Below are positions 20,258 through 31,228 of a DNA stretch of 64,000 nucleotides, in pieces. Position numbers and translations under genes: made by a program. The stretch spans positions 1-64,000 of the forward strand of contig JAJTUP010000016.1 in assembly GCA_021399435.1 (NCBI GenBank), in the 5' to 3' direction. The notes beneath the pieces were generated by a model. It searched no databases and was not told the DNA's origin. It saw only the letters and a list, made by a program, of their open reading frames with translations. Positions within the stretch are counted from its first letter, which is position 1. Every line of letters begins with the position of its first letter. The stretch comes from Diaporthe sp. PMI_573. Its lineage: Eukaryota > Ascomycota > Sordariomycetes > Diaporthales > Diaporthaceae.

Positions 20258-21834
20258 CATTTAGACGGTCTACCATAGATTACCTTCTCGCTATTATCAG
20301 CCATTTTACTAGCTAGCTGCTTTTTCTTTTATTTTTCTTTAATTATTACCTAAGAATCCTTAATACTAAGTATCCCTCCAAGCTAGACCCAACTTCTTTT
20401 AGCCCTCTAGTACTTAGCAAGCCTAATATTAGCCTTTTTAAGGGTATAGACCCGATTATTTAAAAGAGTAATCTAATACGCTATCACTTGTGTACCTTTT
20501 ATAAACTTCTTAACTGCCTAGATAATTAGTATAAGAGAGCTGCTCTAGTGTGTAGATATTCTACCCTTAATAAAACTTAACTACTAGATAGTTTGGTTAG
20601 CATTAGATAGTGTTTATAATTTCCATTTTATTAGTAATATAGGGAGGGATTACACTAGAGTTTATAGGTAGACATCTAGTTTAGAAATTACAGAATTTAG
20701 GTCCTATAGAGAAATACTAGCCCCTCTAAACCCAGATTTCATGTTTTCTTCTATAAAGACCTTATTATAGGCTACCTTAAATACAATAAAGAACTCAGAC
20801 TTAATAATGTGGTTAATAGACGCCCAGATAAAGAGATTAATCTCATTACTATATACATGCTTTAATAGCAAAAATAATGTAATATCTAATGGCTAAAGTA
20901 GATGAGATAAGTGCAGGGGCATGCTAATAGAGATAATATTATTATTATTACAGTACTACTTAAATTCTACTAATACATAGCTCTTGTGTTCATCTAGGAC
21001 AAGCATCCAGTACTTACCCTTCATCTACTTAATTATATACTTATTAAAGTACTAAATCCATTCTAGACTAGTCTCATTATCTATCCACTTATTAGGAGTA
21101 GGCTTAATAATCCAGCTTAGTAGAAAGCCAGACTCTATAGTCTAGTTAGCAAGATAGTAGGCACCTTAGACAATCACAAACGGCGGGATACACCAGCTCT
21201 TTACATTAATACACTTAATAGCTATTGCTTATTCCCGGTTTCCAAGCTATACAGATTTAGCCTTTCCCTATCTATCAATATATATAATAACTATTACTAT
21301 AGTTATTACGCCTATTATAAAGCCTATCTTATTAAAGTTATACAAGTCATTATCTGTGATCCCATATTTAGCCATTATATTATAGAGCAGCCGGAACTAG
21401 TTTCTAATAATCTCTGGATCTTTATAGAGGGCCCTCTGGTAGTTATAAGGCCGAGAGAATCTTGTTTTTAAGCTTAGTTATACATCCACAAAGCATCGTA
21501 CCTAGTTCTTACCAACCGGCTTACTATTACATAATACCAGCAAGAGGTTAGCCATATCTTCTATACCAGAAAGTTACATTAGAAATTCTCATACATCTTG
21601 TTTAATAATATATTAGATAAGCATTTACTCTTTAATTTGGTCAAGTTTATGGTAGTTGATGTGTAATTTATCGCGGTTGTGTTGGTTGTTTATCTTCCTA
21701 AAGAGCATACTTTTAGAGATATTAAAGATATATATAGCCTAGCGTATACTTAAGGGTTTTTTTTGATTTTTTTTAGAGTTCTTAATTACCTGAAGTACTA
21801 GTTAGACTTTTTGTTTTTTTGGGTAGATTAGCAT
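20258..21834 (-). pseudogene. Pogo/Fot1 transposase (DDE_1), broken
   Basis: Reading TAG as Gln from the ATG at 21834 gives a short helix-turn-helix (PLSIRQAIYIFNISKSML), a CENP-B-type second DNA-binding region, then the DDE_1 domain: DLYNFNKIGFIIGV (first Asp region), MLVLDEHKSYVLVEF (second Asp) and ISMPLHLSHLLQPLDIALF, the SHxxQPLD hallmark of pogo enzymes. The C-terminal part (FRGASISLQDLNSVISKLDV) also matches. The natural stop is near 20258, but the total length is not a multiple of three, so at least one frameshift exists besides many stops. The enzyme cut and pasted the element; this copy is dead. Confidence 0.9.
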
Positions 21835-21982
21835 AGTAGTTATTGATTTCTAGTATATTAGATATTTAAGTAGGTAGAGTAATGTAAGATTGATGCGAAA
21901 AATAGAGACGCGATCTGTACTAAAAACAAAGCTGCCCACTAAAACTTTAAACTTTTGGACTGGCACTACAATACTACCATAT

Positions 21983-22154
21983 CTTTAAATTGACTGAATT
22001 AATTAAAAATAAGGAATTTGAAGCAGTTGGTACTAATTGGTGCCAATTTTAACTGACCCTTTGGCACCTGGTGGGTGCTGGGGTTGGCAAAAGTTGGTTA
22101 AGTTAGCAAAAGTGTCCTACTGACTGGTATGACCTACTGACTGGTGAACCACGT
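21983..22154. repeat. Pogo-type element, right terminal inverted repeat
   Basis: The reverse complement pairs with 19830-20001. It keeps more C/G and is probably closer to the original terminus. Confidence 0.9.
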
Positions 22155-22293
22155 TAGGCTTATTATAAAGCTGGACTCATCTTTTACCGCTGCCTACTTG
22201 TCTTAACTCCTTCTGCTATAGTAACTAAGATTTGCGGAGGGAAATGGACGCCCTTGTTATAATTAGCAGTTAAGCCAGTACTAAAGGAGGGGC

Positions 22294-22581
22294 CTATATA
22301 ATATTATCTGCTAATATTGGCGAAATGCCCTTTCTAGACTGGCAGATATAGCTTCGTCCCTTCCTGCTCAGTGAGGCGTGGAATTCAGCTCCATAGTCGT
22401 AGTGAAGCTCTGTTAACGTTTTGACAAGGGTGCGCCATCTTTTCCTGAAGTTTTCACCACTCCTATCTCTCTTCCTTGGCTGTCTTCTTGTGCGGCTAGG
22501 ATTGGCTACAGCCTTGTGCGTGCCAACCACATCCTTAGCGGAGTGAGGCCCTCTAGCCAATTGGTTGTTAATCCCATCCAT
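22294..22581 (-). CDS. Small MADS-like DNA-binding protein, tentative
   Basis: ATG at 22581, 95 residues. After a basic leader (RTRRQPRKRDRSGENF) comes RKRWRTLVKTLTELHYDYG, then AEFHASLSRKGRSYICQSRK. The layout, a basic helix with Lys/Arg and Leu spacing followed by a strand containing RKGR.Y, resembles the MADS/SRF fold as seen in short fungal MADS-like proteins. It lacks some consensus positions, so I call it MADS-like only. It lies about 140 bp from the pogo element end and carries no stop. It may be intact or an exon. Confidence 0.4.
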   Translation of the reverse strand: MDGINNQLARGPHSAKDVVGTHKAVANPSRTRRQPRKRDRSGENFRKRWRTLVKTLTELHYDYGAEFHASLSRKGRSYICQSRKGISPILADNII

Positions 22582-23617
22582 CTAGAGACTTAGGTTCTTA
22601 GTCAAAGAGGGTAGGTACAGTTAGATTCAAACTGTTGCACACGTATAGATGATGTGTAAAGCGATGGCCGCGGCTCAAATCTTTCCAATTTAAAGACTCA
22701 TTTCATTTGCAGTGTGGCCGTGTTCTTGGGATGCCCTTGTGGCCTGCATGTTTAAAGCCGGGATCTAGGTATAGGCATTTTAAGTGTGGCCTGGAGCCGG
22801 GATCCTACCCTGACTTCTGTACACAAATAGCCCTTCTTCCCGGTGGTGTGCAAGCACACAGGCCATTATTTTACAAAAAGTCCAGTTAGGCTATGTCTAT
22901 ATTGTTTGTAATAAACGGGAAATTTTACATGTTACTACAGTTTGGAGCAAAAACAGCTTCCGCTTTTCCAACATTCTTCGACTTTCTAAGTGCGCCCTAC
23001 ACAGTATATATTCACTGATTCTTGGCACTGTGTACACCGACAGCTAGGTTTAGTGACAACGGATCCTCAAGGTACTAAAATGTCGTGGGTTACACTAAGG
23101 TTTCAAGTATATGCTATTGATGTTAGCAGCCTCATTGTTACTATCTTTAGGAGGCTATTATTAGAAAATAGTAGAATTGTTCCGAAGAGCTGAGATGCGT
23201 GAGTTATGAATTAATCTGCTCCCCTAGGCCCTTATTGTGCTATATTATAGAGAAAAGAAAGAGAAGACTAGTAGAGACTATTGTTGTAATTTCGCCATTA
23301 AATTTCTTTGGGATTATGGCTGTGAAGCTAGAAACCAAAATACACGGCCTGAAGTACAGCTAATGTAGATAACTGAGTTTCTTATAGCTAATGCTCTTGG
23401 TTGGAATTCTGGAGGCAGCCAGATAATCCTCTCATCACCTTTTACGACCTAGGTTTTTTTAGAGGTTAAGCCATATCCGTTAATAACAGGCTGTACTGCT
23501 GGGTGTTTAGGAGTAATTACTTTGCTTTTTATAGAGTCTGGGAATAGATTTATTGTCCTAAGATCAGTAATAAGTTATGTGCTGGATGAATCAAAAGCAA
23601 GCCTTCTGGTAAAGCCT
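22582..23617. other. No gene seen
   Basis: Mixed composition with short frames only. A near-repeated phrase containing GTGGCCTG and GCCGGGATC occurs at about 22738-22755 and 22786-22803. No further structure is visible. Confidence 0.3.
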
Positions 23618-23780
23618 CAGTTGAGTGTCTGCCAGGGCACGCCTGTAGCCGTGTCCCACAGCCAGACTGTCTTGTTATGTAATGCCGAGGCTAGCGTCTT
23701 CCTGTGAGGCAAGAAGGCTACCGAGTAGACCCAGCCGCTATGCCCCTCGAGCGTCTGCCGGTGGGAACCCCGGTCGGATT
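23618..23780 (-). pseudogene. Single WD40 repeat of an NLR/HET-E-like protein
   Basis: The minus strand reads [20 protein letters not shown], then TLASALHNKTVWLWDTATG, one full WD40 blade with the GHS...W.YSVAF and WLWD motifs of fungal NLR proteins. It stops at TGA after WQTLN (23618) and has no N-terminal partner: upstream sequence is unrelated. The entry point SHRQTLEG is the same as in the second WD40 fragment at 39143-39420. It is a displaced fragment and not functional. Confidence 0.8.
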
Positions 23781-23899
23781 ACCTACTTCAAATAGCAGAG
23801 GCTTGGCAGACATTAATTCTAAAACTTTTGTCATACTTGGCTTTGGACTAGAGAGAATAAAAGCAAAGTGCTATATATATAGAGAGGCGCATATTTAGT

Positions 23900-25740
23900 G
23901 ATCAATCTAAAGCTTAAGATAACCCTGGTAGCATCTTTAATAAATTTATAAAGCTTCGACTTAATCTTGGGAAAATATAACACAAGTTAGCCTAAGAACA
24001 ATTCAAAGATAGATATACTAACCCTCATTAACTTAAGCAGCTCTTGAAGCGCTAAGGCCCTATTTGAAGGCCGGCCGAGAAATGACAGAGCTTCTGTCTA
24101 GTAGAGGAAGTGCTAAGAGAGAAAGTTATAGACATTATCGGCAAGATCGGAACCAACTTATGCTTTACGCGTGTAATATATCCAGTAAATACATGCGTAT
24201 TAAACTTTTGGAGGCAGGCATTTGTTGACTTTCACAGAATTAACAGTCGTTTAAAGGGCGGCTGGAGACTTTAGGTTACAAATATCCACATGTAGGTTCT
24301 GGTTAAGAATTGCCAAGCACCTAATAGCCAGCTAACAATGGGTCTCTTGTTTATCAGCCCAGAATAGATTTATATTTCGCCACTTAGGGTCTAATAAAAA
24401 AAAGCAAAAGCATAGATAAAAGAGTATTACTGGGGACAATAAGCTTTGTAGGACATCTAGAACAGGATAAAACATATCTAGTCTATTGCTAATAATGTAT
24501 TTAGGAATGTCTAAAAGCTATCCTAATTTAGTCTCCTAATCTAGGTTAAGAGGAATTAAACTATAGCCCCACCTAATTAGCCTAGCATAATATATAGAAA
24601 GTAGAAGTAATAACATATATTCGGCCAACCTATAGACTTGCCGAGATATTTATTAGTATTTTTCCAAAATATATTACTATCTTATTTACAGTATAGATAA
24701 TAGAAGATAGCGTAAGTCTAAAAATCTTTCCTAAAGCAGAAGACCCAGCCAAGATAGTAGGGCGGCCTAGGATACCGCGTAAGGTAGTAAAAATACTGCC
24801 AAGTCGACAGGCTGCTAGTTGCCTCTTCTTTAGCTTCTACTTTTACGTTTTGCTATACAAGCATAGTCTGGGTAGCTAAGGGATTCTGCTGCTTTGTGCC
24901 TTATTGCAAAAAAGCCGCAACACTACCCGGCTCAATATAGTTTAGCGTTAAATTAACCCGCAACTTCTCTCTAACTTACAAGAGGTAGCTCCAGGTCTAC
25001 AGATATGTCTTAAGGACGGTCCAATTAATCTCAATATTATTAAAATATATATATATCTTATGCTTAGTATAGTTGGTTATAGAGAGGACGGCAAAGGTTT
25101 TATCTGCTTAGAGGGGCTTGTTTGCAAACTTTCTCGCCAGCAATATATTTAGCTCCGGTTATAGAATCGTCGCCTAGAATATATTTAAAGCCAAAACTAG
25201 GTTAAATTTTATTTATTTTACAATTTATTTATTATAGCCTTTCTCTCTATAGTATAGTATATATAGGTTAGCTGTCTAGCATTATACGCTTTATTCTAGT
25301 CCTAGTTAGCTAACTATAGAAATAGTAGTAGGCTATAATCTATAGGCCCTTATATTACTAGTATAAAACTAGTAGGGGTTTAATTATATATATTATTAAA
25401 AAATTAGGTTAATTTAATCAACAGCCTCTTATTTTATAGCTTAATTATTTTACCAATCTATAACCTATCAGTATTAAACTATATCTAAAAGTTATTATTT
25501 TTTATATATATATCTTATAAATAAAAAGTTTTAGTAGTAATCTATAAATTTAAGGCTATACTTATCTATCTAGAGTATGCTTTATTAGATAGCCAGAAAG
25601 GTAGTAGAAGTAGTATAATTTAAACCTAGCGTTATACTTTTCTGAAATATAAGTTAACGTCAATAGCTAATATACTACTAATCGCCACACAGACTACCTT
25701 TAGTCGTCCTAGATACTGTAGGAATTAACCCTACTGTAGC
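23900..25740. other. AT-rich RIP-type block, unidentified repeat
   Basis: Strong AT bias with many TA dinucleotides and frequent TAG/TAA in all frames. Somewhat less affected islands occur near 24700-25000, one reading PKAEDPAKIVGRPRIPRKVV on the plus strand. I could not recognise any transposon domain or terminal repeats. Composition suggests an old RIP-processed repeat. Confidence 0.5.
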
Positions 25741-26165
25741 AATACGTGGAGACGCGTATGGTGTATTTAGCTTTTTGACGAGGGACGGCCCGAGAGGATC
25801 GTAGTTTGATCTGGCCTCGCGGCGGCGTGTGGTTTCAGTAGGGCACTATTGCGGCCTTGTTCTTAGAAATTGAGTACTAATTTGATACAGTAGCTGGCAT
25901 AGCTTACAGGACAGGACTGTATGCATCAGCGAAAAGCAAAGCCTTACGACTGCAGTCGATTTCTATCAGCCAATCCCACGCGTGCCCGCTCGCAGGCTCA
26001 GCCGCACCAGGCTAGAGGCAAGTGTGAAGATGCCCCAGCGTGCCAGATCTTCTGCATTCTTTTCTTCCTCCTCGACTACATGTCTTGTCTTCTTCAACGC
26101 GCCTTCGAAGAGTAAGGCCGAGCGAGAACCACATGCCACCCTAAGAAGGCGCATCCGACGTTGCG

Positions 26166-26618
26166 ATGCCTTCAAAATGGAAGCTACCCCAACGGTTGAC
26201 TCGGGTACTCCCACCCAAGTCAGAGAAGAGGGGAACAGACTCAACCCAGACCGAGTCGGAGACCCTCGCTCCTCGCCCTCCGCCAACCGCATCTACCTCC
26301 GATAGAGCATACGGTTTACAGGTCGTCTGGGAAGGCCTGAGTTTGCTCCAACTGGCCGGACCTTTTCTTAGCTGGCTAAAGCCTCATAGCTCCTCGGTCG
26401 CCAACTTCGAGTGGGTTTCTGTTGGAGCAAGGATTCCCGGAGCTATAGTTTATAGGACGGATGGTTGTGGCAGGCTCTTCCATTGCATCGCTCGCGCACC
26501 TCCTTCACCATGCTCTCGCCATGACCAACAGCCATGTGTACCTGCTGGCTGGCGAGTCCAAGACTGTGCATGCGCCGTGCTCAAGGGCATCTTTCGATCC
26601 ATAGTGGCATTACCTTAG
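26166..26618 (+). other. Open frame, possible N-terminal part of decayed NLR gene
   Basis: A 150-codon plus-strand frame has a Pro/Thr/Ser-rich start and then YGLQVVWEGLSLLQLAGPFL. It lies just upstream of an NLR-like fragment on the same strand (26642-26775). Fungal NLR proteins often start with a low-complexity Ser/Pro region, so the two may come from one gene, but no NACHT P-loop was found here. Another frame on the same strand overlaps it. Confidence 0.25.
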
Positions 26619-26641
26619 AGGGAAATTCCCAGTTTAGTCTT

Positions 26642-26775
26642 GCATTATTGAAGATGCACTGGAAACGCTACCGAACGGTTTGGATACCTACGTTCGAGTC
26701 ATCCAGCGTATCAAAAACCAAATTCCTTACATGAGAGACCTTGCGCACCAAGCTTTGATAAGGCTAGTCGATTAG
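26642..26775 (+). pseudogene. NLR fragment (post-NACHT segment)
   Basis: The plus-strand frame reads IEDALETLPNGLDTYVRVIQ, then RIKNQIPYMRDLAHQALI, ending at TAG 26773-26775. This matches the conserved segment following the NACHT ATPase in fungal NLR proteins (typically ALE.LP.GLD.TY.R...RI). The following WAY/FA.RPL motif is missing. No P-loop was detected upstream. It is a remnant of an incompatibility-type receptor gene. Confidence 0.72.
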
Positions 26776-26919
26776 CCTTGAGCACTTTCACAGTTTTGGC
26801 GTTACAAGTGCAAATGATTGTCTCCCGTTAGTGCCTCATTGCAAAAAAGATTAAGCGGGTAAAGTGGTTGACGTAATATACACAACATCACCAATAAAAT
26901 AAGAGCACTCTTCGACTAA

Positions 26920-28133
26920 TTATGACTTATCACTGTGACCATCTTCGCCACTATCCGCCACAACCATGGCCTCAACTGTCTTCACAATACCATACTCGCC
27001 AGGATACATGGCCAAATGGATCTCCGAACCAGAGCTACCTCCACGAATTTCCACATCTTTGCCAGACTTGCCCCAATATGCGTTGCCTGATTTCGGCAAG
27101 GAGGGGCAGCCGCTTACCGCGGTGCGGGAAGTGAGATGACCTGTTGGGTTGGACTTGTGACTGCTACTCCCGTGTAACCCGTCTCCTCGCCCAGCCGCAC
27201 CACTGCGCGCACCACTGCGCACAACCTTAGCGATGAGAATAGCCATTGTGAGTTCGATGTACAACTTGACGATATATGCAACAGGGGCGAATTGGACGTA
27301 TCTTCGCTCGCGAAGTTAGATAATGGTTACATATAGGGGCACAGAGGGGGCAGCAGTCGTGTCAGTCGCAAACTCACAGGTAGGGGTCTGGCAAGCTCAA
27401 GAAGCCGAGGAGTAACATATCCATAGACGTAGAGAGAACAACAATTGCGGCGTTGAAGTGGAAGAGCCTCCAGTATTTGCTCAGGCCATCTTCAATCAGG
27501 CGGAAGCGCACCAAGTACAAGAAGTACAAATTGAGTCCCAAGTCAACGACGAGGAAAAAAGACTTCTCGGCTTTTTCGAATATAATGTTGAGAGTAATCT
27601 GGTAGGGGGTGGCCGATGGCATATGTGCCGGAATCCAGATGGCGCTAACGGCGACGTTGATACAGAGGACAGCGGCGAAGAGACCCCACTTCAACATCCT
27701 GACTTTACGCTTGTTGGTCATGATCAAGGAGACACGGTTGGCGATGATTTGCAACAGGAGTTGTGTCTGGATTGCCCATAGTATCACTGCAATTAATCAG
27801 TCTCAACGTGGCTCATGGTAGACCTAAGGATATTTGTTGTAACCTACCACTGCCCAAGTAGAGTCCAAGGCTGCGCATCCTTGTTAGTTTTGAAGCTGGA
27901 CGCGACGGCCGAGAAGCCAAGACTCACCTCCCCGGAATGATTTCATTTAGGTACAAAAACGTGACGAGGGCAAAGATAAAGTTTACCCATGCCTCCGCCC
28001 AGATCATGTACAAGTAGGCGTTGGCAAGGCTTCGTGTGCGTTTCCAGATGCTTCGAGTCTGCTGTACAACCTTTATGAAAGTAAATACGAAGATGCCCAT
28101 AAAGAGCCCGAAGTATATAGAAGCGAGATCCAT
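26920..28133 (-). CDS. Seven-TM fungal integral membrane protein, four exons
   Basis: Exons on the minus strand: 28133-27928, 27879-27848 (only 32 nt), 27786-27378 and 27301-26920; introns have donors GTGAGT, GTAGGT and GTGAGT and join in phase, giving 342 residues. I chose ATG 28133 (MDLASIYFGLF) since it opens directly into the first membrane segment. Seven hydrophobic segments follow: IYFGLFMGIFVFTFIKV, YLYMIWAEAWVNFIFAL, VILWAIQTQLLLQII, LKWGLFAAVLCINVAV, FFLVVDLGLNLYFLYLV, IVVLSTSMDMLLLGFL and YVQFAPVAYIVKLYIELTMA. The C-terminal tail is hydrophilic and Gly/Ser-rich, probably cytosolic. The topology resembles fungal 7-TM (GPCR-like) proteins; ligand and partner are unknown. The frame is intact, with no RIP stops. 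Confidence 0.85.
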
Positions 28134-29625
28134 GGTGAAGCTCCAGAAACAATAAAAAACGAGACAAGGAACGACACCAAGACTGATGCGACTGTTAGGA
28201 AGAGGTCGGGGAAGATGAGACTGCGGCAAATTCTCTCGCCTTGGGCAGTGGGAGAGTCGTCGTGATGTTAAATATTTCAGGAACATCTGCTGCGTTAATA
28301 AAAAAGGTCTTGTTTCCCCAACGCAGCACTCCGATCTTCTAGGCATCCCGATGATTTGGATCAACGCTCCAAGAAGAGGTGGCTTCCATTCTCGCGAGTC
28401 GCAATCATGTATGCCAGGCCGATTCAAGGACTAGGCACAGCTGACAGGTGCCACTATGTAGACTATCGTTGATCTACATAAACCTTATTTTAGGGCTCGG
28501 ACTCGTGTGCCCCTGTGGCCGATATACCCCGTCTTGGCTTTAAGTTAATATCGCACGGATAGGTCTTACATCTGGGATCTTACTACAGAAAGGGTCGTTG
28601 TCACGCTAGAATAGAACTCAATAGACTACTTACAATAGTGCCGACTAACCTCCACATTACTCTTGAGCACTCATCACGAGGGTTCAGGGTTTGGGGGCTC
28701 TGTTCGCGAGAGTAGCAATCAGGCGACCCAGGTCTAGCACTGCGCCACAGGACGCAGACACGGCCTGGCCCAGCCACGGGCACGGACATCCATGAGAAAG
28801 ACAACCTGAAACTTTGACCATAATTGATCAGAAGCCGTAAAGAGAGATGGTCTTGGTCGTCAAGAGGCAAGTCCTGGGGTGACACGCGTTCTCGCGTCAT
28901 GTAGATCTCGGACATGGCGGGCACTGCTGAACACTAGCCATGTCTCCTCGGAGGACAATGCCAGGTTTGAGACTCGATCCCCAGAATCGCGCTAGTGCAA
29001 AGCCGCTCAGGAGTGCCTTCCTTTTTCGCCTGAATAGCGCTGCTTAGTCTCCCAAGTATTTGGTCTGCTCAACGCCTTCCTTGCACACCCGTCACCAAAC
29101 CCCATCATGTCACAGGCACTAGTTCCGATCCAGATCGCCGCGACAGCAGGCAAGACCCCAGTGTTCGCCTCGTCATGATACGGTACTCACACAGCTGCAA
29201 GTACAGCAGAAGGTACGCCTGCTGCCCACGACTTGATAACCGCAACACTTCGACCCGTCTACCAACACGCTCCAAGGCAGTCACAATATCAGATATACCA
29301 ATTGGAAACAAACACCCTCAAGCTTGCGCACCCCACAATCAATACCAACCTCACATCCATCAATACACGCGACAGTCCTAGGCAGCTATAAGCTGGGGTT
29401 AGGGTCCCTGACTGTGTTGGGGGGAAGTGCTGGAGGGCGCAGGACTGACCGGTTGAATGCTGTCTGGACACAGATGGTTAGGTAGCAGCGCTTGCCTTGA
29501 ACAGGGTCTGGGTGCAGAAGAGCGGGATGTTGATTGGGTTCCCGCAGTATCTGCTCCCACTCGAGATAGCACAGCGTTAACTGCGGGCTTTGACTGACCA
29601 GTGCCGGGGCACACTCGTCATAGAC
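28134..29625. other. Intergenic stretch; no supported gene
   Basis: Only short overlapping frames, for example minus 28601-28924 with no recognisable content. A GGGGTTAGGG run near 29395 is a single telomere-like unit. The last part would carry the promoter of the gene starting at 29626; no clear TATA box. Confidence 0.35.
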
Positions 29626-30099
29626 ATGGCGACCCCCACGGCCGACGAGCTCCCGGAGCTGGTGGTGGAGATACTGGGCCGGGCTGAGGTTCGTGAGTTC
29701 AACGAGGAGCAGATCGACGAGGTTGCCTCGCGACTGCAGGACCCGGCGAACAGGCGCGTCTTCACCGGCGAGGTCGTGGACCTAATGAGCCTACCCGGAG
29801 AGGACCTCACCCTCACGGTCCCCGACACCATGTCCAAGAAGGACCTATGCGACGACTACCTCCGCATTGACGACACCAACAAGAAGGCCTGGAGCAGGAT
29901 GGTAGTGCTTTGCGTCGCGAGGAGCGGCCAGGCCGAGTCGCCAACGTGCCTGGCCCACCAGCATAACTGCAGCGGTCCGTTCGAGCACTGCTTCACCCTA
30001 GGCGGCGAGGCGAAGAGCTCGATGGGATGTGCCACCTACCTCAAGAGGTACCACGATGCCGGCCAGGATGAGTGCATCCGCTGCTCTTTTGAGAAGTAG
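29626..30099 (+). CDS. DUF3716-like Cys-motif protein, paralog 1
   Basis: Single-exon frame from ATG 29626 (MATPTADELP) in an acceptable start context (purine at -3, G at +4), 157 residues; a longer frame begins only with TTG. The N-terminal two thirds are helical and acidic (LPELVVEILGRAEV, EEQIDEVASRLQD) followed by a strand-like LTLTVPDTMSKKDL. The C-terminal part carries the motif: a lone Cys, then HNCSGPFEHC, MGCATYLKRY and CIRCSFEK, close to the fungal DUF3716 pattern (C..C....GPF..C...... C..C......CSF). It is GC-rich with strong codon bias and no stops, and looks intact. Two relatives lie at 42956-43446 and 51944-52465. Zinc binding is likely by analogy only; the cellular role is unknown. 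Confidence 0.75.
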   Translation: MATPTADELPELVVEILGRAEVREFNEEQIDEVASRLQDPANRRVFTGEVVDLMSLPGEDLTLTVPDTMSKKDLCDDYLRIDDTNKKAWSRMVVLCVARSGQAESPTCLAHQHNCSGPFEHCFTLGGEAKSSMGCATYLKRYHDAGQDECIRCSFEK

Positions 30100-30512
30100 G
30101 GATTCCACGGACACATGGGCGGGCGATAACACGGGGGCTGTACGCGGATGGCTCGGGCTAGCAGCCTCGAGGCCGCGGGGCCGCGTATGTTTGGGGGCAG
30201 ACCTGTCTAGATACACACTGGCATTTAGCTGACTATTCGGGTGGCGAGAGCTGCGATGTTGCGCGGAAATATTCGATGAATTTCAATTAATCCTAGGACC
30301 CTGTGATGTCCCCCAAACCAGTGACATGTGTGTGTGGGCTGTACCCGTTGGGGTCATCAACTGTGACCTCTCATGATACTCAATCCTTTGGGCACAGCGT
30401 TGGACCTTTGAGCTATATGTGCCTGGTGCTATTGCTGATATCGACTGTGATCTGTGACTGCAGCCTTTCCATAACATAGGTCAAGCCGCCACCGGTCTGC
30501 TGTGCATCAGGA
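30100..30512. other. No gene seen
   Basis: The 3' flank of the DUF3716-like gene. Short frames only. The base composition is normal. Confidence 0.35.
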
Positions 30513-31123
30513 GTGGCGGCAGGAGTAATAGGCGTGACGAGAGAAGAGCCAGCGGACGCGCCTTTCTCGGGAGCCTTCAAATCGGCATTCAGAACCACTG
30601 GAAATTGGCCCATTAGCCGTATGAAGGCATTGTCACACCCAGAATTCCAAAGGGATAAGGAGAAACGCCGTGCCGAGTCCACCGAGTCAGAAGAAGATGA
30701 TACCATCAAGTCCGGGCGTGATATCATGGATCTCGCAGGCCCAAACGCCACGGCTGGAGATCGTCGGAAATTCCGGCGAATTGGGCTTGCATTTGACTCG
30801 AAGGAAGCCGAATTGGCCCTTGCACATTAGCGTATTTGTGAGCTCGAGGCTCAAGTCAAGCGTTTGACTGCTAAGAAGCGCAGGGCCGTACCCAACCCCA
30901 ACAAGAAGTTTATGGAGATAAGCAAGATATCAAGTAGAGAAAGAGAGGATTAGAATGCCCTCAACTAAGGAAATGAGCTACAAGAGCGAGTTGAGGCTGA
31001 AATGGTTGTTAAGGATGGCGAAGAATCTGAGGATGATGAAGATGAAGATGAAGATGACCCACTTCCGGAGGTGCAAACCCGCTCCGTGAAGGCATCCAAA
31101 ATACCTTCACGATTCGTAGATTG
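30513..31123 (+). pseudogene. Pogo/Fot1-type transposase, C-terminal region only
   Basis: The frame reads SAFRTTGNWPISRMKALSHP, then a Ser/Glu linker, RDIMDLAG, FRRIGLAFDSKEAELALAH, RICELEAQVKRLTAKKRRAV and PNPNKKFMEI, and ends in an acidic tail (EDDEDEDEDDPLPE) with a stop at 31121-31123. This is the C-terminal tail of fungal pogo-type transposases, from the AFR.TG.WP motif through the coiled coil and KKR...P.PN. Three in-frame stops (TAG, TAG, TAA) break it. The catalytic core is absent and no terminal repeats were found. It is distinct from the element at 19830-22154. Confidence 0.8.
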
Positions 31124-31212
31124 AAAGCGCTACTTCTAATCTGAATTTAATATGCAGGAAGAAATTTTACGAGCAGGATTGAGTTAGTGATAGCTTCTTA
31201 ATGCGAATGGGG

Positions 31213-31228
31213 TCACATGTACATGTGA
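31213..31228. repeat. 16-bp perfect palindrome
   Basis: TCACATGTACATGTGA at 31213-31228 is fully self-complementary. It lies just downstream of the pogo-type C-terminal relic. No role can be assigned. Confidence 0.6.

Larger units (their letters stand above)
19830..22154 (-). mobile_element. Complete RIP-killed pogo/Fot1-type DNA transposon
   Basis: A 2,325-bp element is bounded by TA on both sides (19828-19829 and 22155-22156), the target duplication of the Tc1/mariner/pogo superfamily. Its ends, both starting ACGTGGTTCACCAG, form inverted repeats of 172 bp (19830-20001 and 21983-22154) that differ mostly by transitions. A degraded transposase fills the middle on the minus strand. Stops are almost all TAG/TAA. 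The two ends are still easy to align, so insertion and RIP are not very old. Confidence 0.93.

Noticed and set aside
26008..26305. Overlapping plus and minus frames rich in Arg and Ser
   Set aside because: No domain and mutual overlap; only the 26642-26775 piece has recognisable NLR content.
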